NCBI RefSeq assembly: GCF_036711975.1
Contig: NW_027248941.1
Location: 2,356,001-2,420,000, forward strand
Reading direction: 5' to 3'
DNA length: 64,000 nucleotides
Origin: Onthophagus taurus
Lineage: Eukaryota > Arthropoda > Insecta > Coleoptera > Scarabaeidae
Positions 1-13,400 of the stretch are shown one piece after another. Numbering within the stretch: the first letter of the stretch is position 1; each line of letters opens with the position of its first letter. The notes under the pieces are model-generated. The model worked only from the letters and a program-made list of their open reading frames with translations. It had not been told where the DNA came from and searched no databases. Made by a program: the position numbers and the translations under genes.

Positions 1-178
1 TTTCCAACGCCATCTTCTATTTCAAGCGATAATTAACAAATTGCTGCGTATATCTTGTCGCCGTATTGTTTCTTGTCATTCCCTTAGATAGAACGATGAT
101 TATATTATAATTATAATTTACTTCGTCATTTCCTCCAAATGATGCAAATGGATTAATCTTAAAATTATTTCTTTTTAG

Positions 179-606
179 GAAGCATACCCAGTTAAATTAA
201 AAGAAGTCCACGTCGTAAACGTATCTCCTTTAGTAAACACAATAATCGAGTGGGTGAAACCCTTCTTAAAAGAAAAAATTAGGAATCGTATTCATGTTCA
301 TTCCGACATGGAAAGTTTGTATAAATTTGTCCCGAAAGACATTCTTCCGGAAGAGTATGGCGGATCGGCTGGGAAAATTCAACAATTCCATGGTGATTTC
401 TTTCATTTTTACAACATTAATAGACAACTTAATAAACAAAATTAAAATTTTTAGACGATTGGATTAAGAGATTAGATGAAAACACCGCCTGGTTCAAAGA
501 GCAAGAAAATATTAAAGCCGATGAATCAAAAAGACCGGGAAAACCAACCAATTACGACGATTTATTCGGCGTTGATGGAAGTTTTAGGCAGTTATCGATC
601 GATTAG
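179..606 (+). CDS. CRAL-TRIO domain lipid-binding protein, 3' part (last two exons)
   Basis: Two exons are visible, 179-392 and 455-606, joined across a 62-bp GT-AG intron in phase 1. The preceding AG is at 177-178 and the reading starts EAYPVKLKEVHVVN. They encode the last 121 residues. The text VNVSPLVNTIIEWVKPFLKEKI, then RIHVHSD, then LPEEYGG is the second half of a CRAL-TRIO (Sec14-like) domain as in insect alpha-tocopherol-transfer-like proteins, which carry small hydrophobic ligands in the cytosol. After the domain comes a charged tail ending QLSID-stop. Upstream exons lie outside the window; 1-178 is intron. Family assignment is firm. Which of the many insect paralogues it is, and its ligand, cannot be read from this part. 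Confidence 0.85.
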
Positions 607-1053
607 ATCAATCTTAATAAAAAATCCTTTTATATCATATTTCGCTTTTCTTAATGGTTGTTAGTAAAATTTCTTTTTGCTCAAACTTTATATTGTACAA
701 GTTTTTTATACTTAATTAATAGCTTTGTAGCACAATTTTATAAAATAAATTTATTTTTCTTAAAAAGCGCGCCATCTATTTATTTTAAAATAAATTAATT
801 TAATTAGACTATCGCAAAAGAGATGGCGCTTATTATTATTATTATGATTATTTTTTTTCTTTTATTTAAAATGCTCCTAAAATACCAAGTTAAATATAAC
901 CTAACTTATTTCAACCTCATTGTGCCAATTAACTTAAATATAACCGGAGATAAAATGCATACGATTTAAAAATAAAAAAAATTGATTCGAAAAAAAATTA
1001 AAAGGAGGTGAAATTTCCTCTCAAGGCCGTCCGCGATGACCGTTTTTAAACCA
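607..1053. other. intergenic region between the CRAL-TRIO gene and USP2
   Basis: AT-rich. It holds AATAAA-like signals just after the CRAL-TRIO stop (about 743). Two inverted copies of a GCGCCATCT word (about 767-776 and 820-829) face each other 40 bp apart like a tiny hairpin element. No gene seen. Confidence 0.5.
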
Positions 1054-1470
1054 TGACGTCACGACAAAATGGCCGACGCGAGGTCTACTGGGTTTTTCAT
1101 CCGTTTTTCTGACCGAAATTGATCGTTTTCAGTTCGAATATTAACCCGAATCGAACGTAACCCGACACCGAAAAGAACGCCGCAAAAAAAAATTTTGAAA
1201 CAAAACCGGTAAGTTTGAGATAAAAATGTAATCTAAACCAACTAGATGATGAGTCATTTTAACGCGCTTCGTAAAAAAGAAATCGCGATCTATTTTATTT
1301 CCCATTTTAAAAATAGATTTTTAATTTTATTATTATTTTATAGATTTAATAAGGCAAAAAAAATTGGAATTATAAGGAAACTAAGGGGGGGAAATACGGA
1401 CGGAAAACGAAAACTTGATGGAAAAAAATAATTAAAAATTCTTTTTGTGTCGAATATAAGGAAAATAAAA
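1054..1470 (+). promoter_or_regulatory. USP2 promoter and 5' UTR, with a full CRE and a likely spliced leader exon
   Basis: A locally GC-rich stretch precedes the long-form ATG. It contains the palindrome TGACGTCA (1054-1061, a cAMP-response-element consensus) and a TCAGTT initiator-like word at 1129-1134. A strong donor GTAAGT at 1209 suggests a short non-coding exon ending at 1208. An acceptor TTTTATAG at about 1343 could open the exon that contains the ATG at 1471. This is prediction from signals only. Confidence 0.4.
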
Positions 1471-4400
1471 ATGCCTGTACTTTCACCGCATCGTAACAGC
1501 GTCACCGGAGCGTACAGATCATCTTTGGGGTCATCATCTTTAAATAGGTACCCCTCATCAACTTATACACCTAATTTTTATTACGAAAGGTATTCCACTA
1601 GAAGTTATACGGATACAGATGGTAGAAGAATTTTTTCAAGGTAAAAAATCTATTTTTAACATTTCATCAATCATTTTCGAATTTTCATCAATACCAATTG
1701 TTGTCTTTTTATTATATTTATTTTGACAGTTTATCTGTCATTTTGACGTTTATTTGAAAATGTAGGTTATGTCTATATGAAGTAGTACTCAATTTTACAA
1801 CTGCAAGAACACCAAGACAACTGCATTTTTACAAAAATTACTCCCTTCATTCATTTCAAGATTCAACACATCATTGATGAGTTAGAGTAGGAACCAAAAA
1901 CTATGCGTTTGAAAATTAAATTGGGTAGTCTATACCCTTGGAAACTCTAAAAGTTCTACAAAAGACTAAATATTGCTTGTGAAAGTCAAGACACTATTGG
2001 CAGAAATCTACCTGCTGCTCTTAGAAGACTTGGTACTGCTGAAAAAAGAAGAGATATTGCTAATGAACAACAAGACACTGCTTGCAAAAGTCAATATACT
2101 CCTGGTAAAAATTAGATACTGCTCCCAGACGATTAGTTTCTACTTGTAGAAGACTAGTTAATGCTTGCAGAAAACTAATTACTGCTTGCAGAAGATTAGT
2201 TACTGCTTGCAGAAGAGTAGTTAGAGCTTGCAGAAGACTAATTAGAAGTCTAATTGCTTGTAGACGAATAGATACTGCTGGCAGAACATTAAATACTACT
2301 GACAGAAGAATAGTACTGCTAATAGAAGACTATCTACTCCTTGAAAAAACTTGGTACTACTGGAAAATAACTAGCTACTGTTACCAAAAGACGAGATATT
2401 GGTTGCAGAAGATTAGTTGCTGCTTGCAGAAGAATAGACATTGCTAATGAAGGACTAGATATTGCTAATAGAAGACCACTGTTTGCAGAAGACAATCTAC
2501 ACCTTCAAAAAACTTAATACTACTGGATAAAAACCAGTTATTGTTACCAGAAGACTACATATTGCTTGCAGAAAACTAGATATTACTTGCAGAAGACTAG
2601 TTACTGTTTGGAGAAGACTAGACACTGCTAATAGGAGACTACTGTTTGCAGAAGACTACCTATTTCTGAAAAAAAAACTAGATATTATTCGCTTGCAGAC
2701 GACTCTAAGTACTGTTTCCAGAAGACTAGACACTACTGGCAGAAGAATAGATACTGCTAATAGAACATTCCTGTTTTCAGAAAACTATCTACTCCTTGAA
2801 AAAACTTGGTACTACTGGAAAATAACTTGCTACTGTTACCAAAAGACGAGATATTGGTTGCAGAAGATTAGTTGCTGCTTGCAGAAGAATAGACATTGCT
2901 AATGAAGGACTAGATATTGCTAATAGAAGACCACTGTTTGCAAAAGACAATCTACACCTTCAAAAAACTTAATACTACTGGATAAAAACCAGTTATTGTT
3001 ACCAGAAGACTACATATTGCTTGCAGAAAACTAGATATTACTTGCAGAAGACTAGTTACTGCTTGGAGAAGACTAGACACTGCTAATAGGAGACTACTGT
3101 TTGCAGAAGACTACCTATTTCTGAAAAAAAAACTAGATATTATTCGCTTGCAGACGACTCTAAGTACTGTTTCCAGAAGACTAGACACTACTGGCAGAAG
3201 AATAGATACTGCTAATAGAACATTCCTGTTTTCAGAAAACTATCTACTCCTTGAAAAAACTTGGTACTACTGGAAAATAACTAGCTACTGTTACCAAAAG
3301 ACGAGATATTGGTTGCAGAAGATTAGTTGCTGCTTGCAGAAGAATAGACATTGCTAATGAAGGACTAGATATTGCTAATAGAAGATCACTGTTTGCAGAA
3401 GACAATCTACACCTTCAAAAAACTTAATACTACTGGATAAAAACCAGTTATTGTTACCAGAAGACTACATATTGCTTGCAGAAAACTAGATATTACTTGC
3501 AGAAGTCTAGTTACTGTTTGGAGAAGACTAGACACTACCAATAGGAGACTACTGTTTGCAGAAGACTACCTATTTCTGAAAAAAAAAACTAGATATTATT
3601 CGCTTGCAGACGACTCTAAGTACTGTTTCCAGAAGACTAGACACTACTGGCAGAAGAATAGATACTGCTAATAGAACATTCCTGTTTTCAGAAAACTATC
3701 TACTCCTTGAAAAAACTTGGTACTACTGGAAAATAACTAGCTACTGTTACCAAAAGACGAGATATTGGTTGCAGAAGATTAGTTGCTGCTTGCAGAAGAA
3801 TAGACATTGCTAATGAAGGACTAGATATTGCTAATAGAAGATCACTGTTTGCAGAAGACAATCTACACCTTCAAAAAACTTAATACTACTGGATAAAAAC
3901 CAGTTATTGTTACCAGAAGACTACATATTGCTTGCAGAAAACTAGATATTACTTGCAGAAGTCTAGTTACTGTTTGGAGAAGACTAGACACTACCAATAG
4001 GAGACTACTGTTTGCAGAAGACTACCTATTTCTGAAAAAAAAACTAGATATTATTCGCTTGCAGACGACTCTAAGTACTGTTTCCAGAAGACTAGACACT
4101 ACTGGCAGAAGAATAGATACTGCTAATAGAACATTCCTGTTTTCAGAAAACTATCTACTCCTTGAAAAAACTTGGTACTACTGGAAAATAACTAGCTACT
4201 GTTACCAAAAGACGAGATATTGGTTGCAGAAGATTAGTTGCTGCTTGCAGAAGAATAGACATTGCTAATGAAGGACTAGATATTGCTAATAGAAGATCAC
4301 TGTTTGCAGAAGACAATCTACACCTTCAAAAAACTTAATACTACTGGATAAAAACCAGTTATTGTTACCAGAAGACTACATATTGCTTGCAGAAAACTAG

Positions 4401-7400
4401 ATATTACTTGCAGAAGTCTAGTTACTGTTTGGAGAAGACTAGACACTACCAATAGGAGACTACTGTTTGCAGAAGACTACCTATTTCTGAAAAAAAAACT
4501 AGATATTATTCGCTTGCAGACGACTCTAAGTACTGTTTCCAGAAGACTAGACACTACTGGCAGAAGAATAGATACTGCTAATAGAACATTCCTGTTTTCA
4601 GAAAACTATCTACTCCTTGAAAAAACTTGGTACTACTGGAAAATAACTAGCTACTGTTACCAAAAGACGAGATATTGGTTGCAGAAGATTAGTTGCTGCT
4701 TGCAGAAGAATAGACATTGCTAATGAAGGACTAGATATTGCTAATAGAAGACCACTGTTTGCAGAAGACAATCTACACCGTCAAAAAACTTAATACTACT
4801 GGATAAAAACCAGTTATTGTTACCAGAAGACTACATATTGCTTGCAGAAAACTAGATATTACTTGCAGAAGACTAGTTACTCCTTGGAGAAGACTAGACA
4901 CTGCTAATAGGAGACTACTGTTTGCAGAAGACTACCTATTTCTGAAAAAAAAACTAGATACTCTAAGTACTGTTTCCAGAAGACTAGACACTACTGGCAG
5001 AAGAATAGATACTGCTAATAGAACATTTCTGTTTTCAGAAAACTATCTACTCCTTGAAAAAATTTTGTATTACTGGCAAAGAACTAGATACTGTTACAAG
5101 AAGACCAGATATTGCTTTATGAACACTCGTTATTGCCTGCAGAAGACTAATTACTACTTGCCAATACCAATGGTAGAAGAATACACACTGCTAATAAAAG
5201 ACTACTGTTTGCAGAAGACTATCTACTCCTTGAAAAATTTGATACTACCGACAAAGAACTAGAGTGTTACCAGAAGATCAGATATTGCTTGCAAAAAAAT
5301 GGACTGACTGCGTGCAGAACGAACATATTGCTAATGGAGATTAATAGAAAAGAGGACACAGGTCGATCCACAATGATTGTTTATGATGAACGAAACATTG
5401 TAGTACCGAATTTAAAAGTAAACAATCATCGTGAATGACCAAATATTGTTAATGGAGGACTAGACACTTGTAATAGAAGACTACTGTTTGCAAAATATTA
5501 CCTACTCTTTCAAAAAAGTTAGTACTACTAGATAAAAACCTGTTACTGTTACCACAAGACTACATTTTGCTTGCAGAAAACTAGATATTGCCTACAGAAG
5601 ACTAGTTACTGCTTGAAGAAGACTAAATACCACTGGCAGAAGACTAGACAGTACTGGAAAAAGAATAGATACTGCTAATAGAAGACTACTGTTTGTAAAA
5701 GACTATCTACTCCTTCAAAAAACTTGATACTACTGGTAAAGAACCAGCTACTGTTACCAGAAGACTAGTTACTGCTTGTAGAAGAATAGACATCGCGAAT
5801 GGAGGACTAGACATTGGTAATAGAAGACTGCTGTTTACAGAACACTACCTACTTGAAAAAGCTAGATACTGCTTCAAGAAGATTAAATAACACTGACAGA
5901 AGAGTAGACACTACTGGCAGAAAAATAGATATTGCTAATAGAAGACTATCTACTCCTTGAAAATCTTAGTACTACACAACTAGATATTGCTTTCTGAACA
6001 CTCGTTATTGCTTGCAGAGGACTAGTTACTACTCGTCAATAGCAATGGCAGAAAAATAGACACTGCTAATAGAAGACTACTGTTTGCAGAAGACTATCTA
6101 CTCCTCGAAAAACTTGGTACTACTGGCAAAGAAGTTATTGCTTGCAAAAGAATACTTACTGCTTGCAGAGTATTTTATACTAGGTAATATTTCCAGAAGA
6201 CTAGATACTGCTGTATTTCTGGAAGATTAGTTACTGCTTGAAGAGAACTGCTAATACTGGTTAGTACTACTGGCAAAGAACTACCTACTGTCACTAGAAG
6301 ACTAGCTGCTGCTACCAGAAGACTAATTACTGCTTAGAGGAGACTAAATACCTACTAGAAGTGGGCTAAATATAGTTTGCAAAGAAATAACTCATTGGGC
6401 ATACGAAGCTGTCATCAAAAATGTTAAATATTTTAATGACACTTATGAGTTTATTATTTTTATTTTTTTGACATATTACAGTGTAACATAAGTGACAAGT
6501 ATAAGACCAAAGAAGTATTTATTATTATCAATGTATGCAGAAATGAAAATTTCTGTTCAATGACCATTTGCAAAACAAAAATTGATAAACTTTTAGAAAA
6601 TTGAAGAATTTCCCAACCACAATTAATACCATCTCTGACCTCCCACAACATTATACTTAATTAAATTCAATATAAGTTTTAAAGAGACCACCAAGAATAA
6701 ATTTTTAATCAGTCAAATTGGCCCTATCTGTCAATTATGTCATTCTACCTGTCATTTTTACAGTTATACCACCAAAAATAAGTTTTTAATTTGTCAAATT
6801 GACTAATTATTTTGAGTTTTTTATTCTTATTTTAGATCCGGAAGTATAACAGAAGATGGTAAAACGACTCGTTTTTACGAAGAATCTTGTGATGGAAATT
6901 TAAGCACGAGCAGGCGCGAATCACTTTCTCGCGATTCAGGAATCGGCTCGATTCGCGAAAATTCAATACTAGAAAGTCGGCGTGAAAATTCTTTAACCCG
7001 AGACCCCTCGAATCGTTACACCCAGGTCAACGTCGTCGATTCGTTATCAGATTTACGTAGTAAATACTCACCCGCAAATTACGTCCCTGCGATCCATAGA
7101 AACAAACACACCACAACCAACCAGGACCGGATCTCCCGCTCGAAAAGCATCAATGATATCGGAAAACCGCCACCGCCCACAACGAACCAAGAGAAATCTT
7201 CGGAGAGATCTGAAAAAGATTTGGAAGTTAGAACCGGGGTGAAATCGAAAACAACACAAAATAAGGTAATAAAAACAAGTGGGCTTTACAATAACGGTCA
7301 TAACGGAGTGATTGGTGTGAATTCTAACAATATTAATTTAAATAACGATTCGAATGGTAACGAAACCACGATTAATCGAGAGGAATCCCCGCCGAAACCA

Positions 7401-10400
7401 GTTTCCGAGTTGAGAAAAAAATTCGAATCCAAATTTTTACAACAAGATAATAAAAATGAAAATCAAAATCGATTATTGTTAAAAAATAACACTAAAAATA
7501 ATGACATTGCTAAAAATGACACTCAATCTGTCAAAAAAAATGACATAAAAATTGTCAAAAAAAAATCCGAAAAAAATAATGATAACACCTTACCATCATC
7601 ATCATCGACAACAATTAATTCTCAATTAAAACCGTTATCGAAATCGTCACAAATTAAAGTGATCGTTAATGGGGTACCGGCAACATTAAAAGAATCGCAA
7701 ACAATTGTGGACCCGGAGGACGACGATTATGTTACAGAGTCAAATGGAACGACGGCAACCGAAGAAAGTGCTCAAACTTCGATTACCATTTCGATAAACG
7801 ACGATTATAATAGTGTAGCAACGGCCCCGCCGGGAATATCATCCAGCTCAACGTCCGTTGTGTTACCCGGTTCGAGTCGAGTTAGTAATTTTTCATCCTA
7901 TATTCCTGTTAAAACGTACGAAAAAGGTGATTTAAATGGTGGTGATGTTAAAAATGGTGAAATTCATGTAAGTTTTTATTTATTTTTATTAGAGATAAGG
8001 GTTGAATTTGAATTTGAAAAAGTGAGGTTAAATTTGTTATCGCTACATTATAATAATTCGTAAAAACTTACCATTTTTAATTATTAAGGAGTCCTAAATG
8101 ATGAAGTGATTGAGTCTGAAAATTAAAAAGAAATTAATTAATAATTTTTTATAAATTTTTGAGGTTATGTTGATAAGGACGATTTTAAAAAGTCTCGTAT
8201 CTTAGGAACTAATTGGGATATCGCGATGAAATAAAAAGCAATTTTTCGGGTAGAGAATGCCCCAAAAGCTTCTTTTTAGCATTCTTTTTAATAATTAAGA
8301 AAAAATAAAATAAAACGATTTAATTACTTACTTACATTTGATTTCGTGCAAGGTCGTCCACACTTTGAGTCACTTGAGTCGGCGTCATGTGCATTCATTT
8401 GTTTTTCAAAATTTAATCTTAAATAAATAATTAATTAAAAGTTATTTTGGGGATTATTTCGACAAAAACGATAATTATTAATTAATTATCGCCTTAACAA
8501 CCAAATTAATTAATTAAAACGGTTTAAATACGTACTTAATTATGATCTGCATAAGCGTTTCGTGCAAGGTCGTCCACACTTCCGTGGTCGCGTCATGTGC
8601 GCTCGTTTGTTTTTAAAAAATTAATCTGAAATGAATAAATTAAAATTATTTTGGGGGTTATGTCGATTAAAAATGATTATTTTTTTGATAAAAAGATTAA
8701 TTAATTAAAATAATTTAAATACGTACTTAATTATGATGTTTTAGGGCAATCTTTGTAAGCGTTTCGTGCAAAGTCGTCCACACTTCTTCATGGTGGCGTC
8801 ATCTGCGCTCATTTGTTTTTGAAAAATTAACCTTAAATAGAATTAATTTATTTAATTATTTGGGTTAAAATAACGTAATTAAGAGATTAATAATTTAATT
8901 TAGTTTAAATGCGTAGTTGTGTTTTGGCTCCATGAATGAATTAATTAAATTAAAACGATTTAATTTTACGTTCTGCATTAAACTTTAAGAAACAAAAAAT
9001 CCCCAACTTTATAAAAGTCACTAAAATTATTTTTATTATTAAATTATTATGCCCATATTATTAAAATTATTTAGATTATGCCTCTTTTAACCTCAATTAA
9101 TTATTTTTGATGTTAATTTTTGTTTGTTGACATTAAAAGTCAAAAAATAATTTTTAATGAGACGTCAAAAACGCGCCGAATGGAAAGTGATTCGATTGAA
9201 ACGTTTAAGAACTCAATACGTGAACGCTGTGAGACAGTTTTACAGGGATCTCGAGACTGTTTGTTCTCGTCTACATAAATTGGAGTACAAATTGAGATAT
9301 TACACGCGACTTTTCGATTACGAGGTATCTCTACCAGTGAGTAACAAAGATAATTTAAGAATTTGAGGTTAAGTTTACTTGGTTACTTAGCAACCAAGAT
9401 ATCTTGTAATCTTGGGTATTAAGTAAATTTTTAATTATTTAATCGTAATTGCGATTTAAATAAGACAATTTGTTACAAATGGTGCTTTAAATAAACATTT
9501 AAAGAAATCGTTTACGAAAACGTGGTGGAATTTAAAAAATTAATAAAAAAAATGTAGGTGATTTTATAGTTATCGAAGTTGCTATGAATTATTTGGCGAC
9601 GTTGTTTTGTTTTAATACGAATTGGGTGTTTTTGATGCGATTTTTGAAAAACATGTCAAGATTAAAGTTGAGGAAAAAGTGGTTGTCCGAGGTGGATCGT
9701 CGTCCCCCGGACGCTTTTTCTTTGGCGAACATGTAGAAAAATCAACAAAAAAAAATTGGCGCTAATTTAAGCGCAAAACCCCGAGCACGTGTCAAAGTTT
9801 TCGTGCCAAATTCACCAAACGAGCTATTTTTTCGCGAAACATGTCTATTAGACATTATTATTTAACAGTGAGTACTTTTTATTGCTTTATATTATTTAAA
9901 TAATTTAAAAAATATTGTGGTAATTCTATTGTTTGACTCATAGATGGCCCATAAATTGGTACATTCATTGATAGATGGCGCTTTAACTAAATCTAATTAA
10001 AACAACCTAACCTAAAACGTTTTATTTTTACCTCGCGAATTACTTTTAATCGTTTAATTTTATAATAATAAAGAAATTTAGCATTTATCGCAAAAGAAGA
10101 AAGAAATAAATCTTTGATGAGTCCCCAAAACACCGCCAAAAATGTTTCAAAAATTCGCACCGATCATTTTATACACACTTTGGGGCACAATCCTGTGTTG
10201 CCTCCTTTACGGGTTTATTCTCGGGTTTTTAGATAGCGCGAAACGTTCCCGTTTCGATTTGATTATAACGAAAATACAAAAAAATCAAAAAGTGAGGTTA
10301 CGTCAAATTATTAATTTAGTGTTAATTTATTCATTTTCAGGATTTATCCACCTCGCAACCCTTAAACAGCAGAACCCTAACTCGGAATAATGCCACGGCT

Positions 10401-13400
10401 AGTACATCATCGTCGTCGTCATCCGCAAATAACAATCGGGTGTCTTTAGAACGTGACGAAGAGAAGATTTACGACCGAAAACAAACGTTATTGGGAGGAG
10501 CCTCCCAAGGTGGGGGTCTCAACGGATTAAAAAATATCGGGAATACTTGTTTTATGAACTCCGTCATTCAGTGCCTATCAAACACGAAACCTTTACTTGA
10601 GTACCTAAGGAAAGATCAATACGCGAATGAAATTAACACCTCGATTTCGAGTATGAAAGGGGCTTTGATTAAAGGTAATTAATTAATTAATTGAGTTTAG
10701 GTAATAAATTAATTGATTTTGTTTGTTAGCGTTCGCTCAAGTTACAAAAGAACTTTGGTCTGAAGATAGCATGGATCGAGTGGTTAACACCGTGTCTTTA
10801 AAATCGCAAATTCAAAGGTTTGCGCCTCGTTTTATGGGGTATGCGCAACAAGATGCCCAAGAATTTTTAAGATATCTTCTTGAGGGGCTCCACGAAGACG
10901 TAAATAGGGTTACGTCTAAACCGGCTCCGATTCATACCGAAATCGATGAAAAATTGAGGTTAGATTTTGATTGAATATAACAGTATAACCATAGTTATGA
11001 AACTACTATGCACTTGCACTGTTCCACATCAAATGCAACATAGCTTAACTGTTAATTAATTATTTAAATTATAAAAAAAAGTAGGCAACCCAAAATGTAC
11101 TGATGCATATTTGGTTGCATAACTTTGGAATGATTATTTTGACGGGAAAATGATAGATGGCGCTGTAAACATAACTAAAGTCCCTAGGTTTTCAAAGAGC
11201 TGCGCATTTTGGCTCGAAAGTCAAGCGGGAAATTTAAAACTATGTCGATCTATTGATAACATTACGCCAAAATTCCTTTTTTTTTCGAAGAGGCGAAAGC
11301 CCTTCTTACTGCTAGTTTTGCAACTCCAAAGGCAATAAGCTGTCAAACCGCCATTTTGGCTCGAAAATAGGCGTCATGAACCGCGGTACTTTGTAAATCT
11401 AAGGACTTTAAACTAAAGCATGTTTGAAATAATTATAAAGCATTAATAAGCAGTAACCATAGTTACTAAACTACTATGTACTTGCGTTGTCCCACATAAA
11501 ATGCAATATAGCTTAATAGTAGGCATTGGGGAGTTTTGCAAAAGAAATATTTTGCTTGTAAAAGGTGACTCTGAGATTCCATCTTAAGAAACGCACTAAT
11601 TTTCTAGTTTTACACTAGCACTGTTATTATGTAGAATTAATTAACACTATACCTAGAAGTAGAATCATTTGGGTTTAGCCACACGTTTCTAAAGACGGCT
11701 AAACCCAAATGATTCTAGTTCTAGATATAGTGTTAGTTCCAGTTTTACTCTTGTACTGTTACTGGAACTAACATTAGACTTAGAAACATTTCTGTTTAGC
11801 CCTACGTCTCTTAAGACGGCTAAACCCGAATGATTCTAGTTCTTGGTCTAGCGTTGTATAACAATTAAAACTAGAACTAACACTAGACCTAGAACTTAGA
11901 AACATTCGGGATTAGCCGTGCGTCTTCAGACGCACGGCTAAACCCGAAACTTTCTACTTCTAGGTCTAGTGTTAGTTCTAGTTTTACACTAGCACTGCTA
12001 CTATGCAGAATTAACACTATACCTAGAACTAGAATCATTCGGGTTTAGCCGCACGTCTCTAAAGACGGCTAAACTCGAATGATTCTAATTCTAGGTATAG
12101 TGTTAGTTCTAGTTTTAATTGTTATACAACGCTAGACCAAGAACTAGAATCATTTGGGTTTAGCCACACGTCTCTAAAGACGGCTAAACCCAAATGATTT
12201 TAGTTCTAGGTATAGTGTTAGTTCTAGTTTTACACTTGCACTGTCACTAGAACTTACATTAAGGTTTAGCCGTGTTAGGCTAAAATTAAGGCTTAATTTT
12301 TCAAAATTTGGATCTATTTTTGGGTTGAGTTGGTAATACTGATCGATGGGTTAAAATAACTTATTGCATATATTTTATGGGTTAATTATACACCTTTTTT
12401 GTATGAAACGTTTTTTTCCATCACTTATAAATAACGAGTTATAGGAGAAAATTGTTTAAAATGTCAAAATTTCTATTTTTCTTAGGTTGCGTATTAATAA
12501 AAATATGCAACATATTGATATTTTATGCTAATTAACATTACCTACCACCTACCAGCGTCTTAAAAAGGATCAATTCAGAAATTTTTTAGTTATGTACGTG
12601 CTCTTTTTTTAACATAAATGGATAGAAAATTAAAAATCCTTTAAAATGAACTCAAACTCGGCACATTTATCTCCAACCGTTATCGAGATATCTTAATTTT
12701 TTGCAAATTATTGCGATTATTTGACATTTGACAGATTATAACCTAACTTTTTTATTGTAAACGTAAACATATCAAGTTTGGTATCAAATGAAAGCATTTT
12801 TGACCCTTATTAAGATCATTTCAATATTTATCAAAAAATCGTTATATTTAATTTTGACATTTGACAGTTTATAACCTAACTTTTTATTTTTAACCCAAAT
12901 ATATCGTGTTTGGTATCAAATTAAAGCATTTTTGATTGTTATTAAGATCGTTTTAATATTTATCAAAAAATCGTTATTTAATTTTGACAGTTTCTAACCT
13001 AACTTTTTTATTTTTTAACCCAAATATATCGTGTTTGGTATCAAATTAAAGCATTTTTGATTGTTATTAAGATTATTTCAATATTTATCAAGAAATCGTT
13101 ATATTTAATTTTGACATTTGACAGTTTATAACCTAACTTTTTTATTTTTTAACCTAAACATATCGTGTTTGGTATCAAATTAAAGCATTTTTTATTCTTA
13201 TTAAGATCATTTCAATATTTATCGAAAATTGTTATATATAATTTTGACATTTGACAGTTTCTAACCTAACTTTTTTATTTTTTAATCCAAATATATCGTG
13301 TTTGGTATCAAACGAAAGCATTTTTGATTCTTATTAAGTACATTTCTATCGTTTTTGCTTTTTGAGATGAATGCATCATGTTTGGACTCATTTTAAAATT

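Noticed and set aside
2693-4723. Five repeated 69-codon open frames in the minisatellite
   Set aside because: Same frame in each 455-bp block, no start context, no splice link and no protein family. It arises because the 21-bp unit is a multiple of three.
9585-9737. A 50-codon frame as a further alternative USP2 first exon
   Set aside because: The only in-phase donor (GAG|GTGGAT) is weak and the peptide has no distinctive feature; not enough support.
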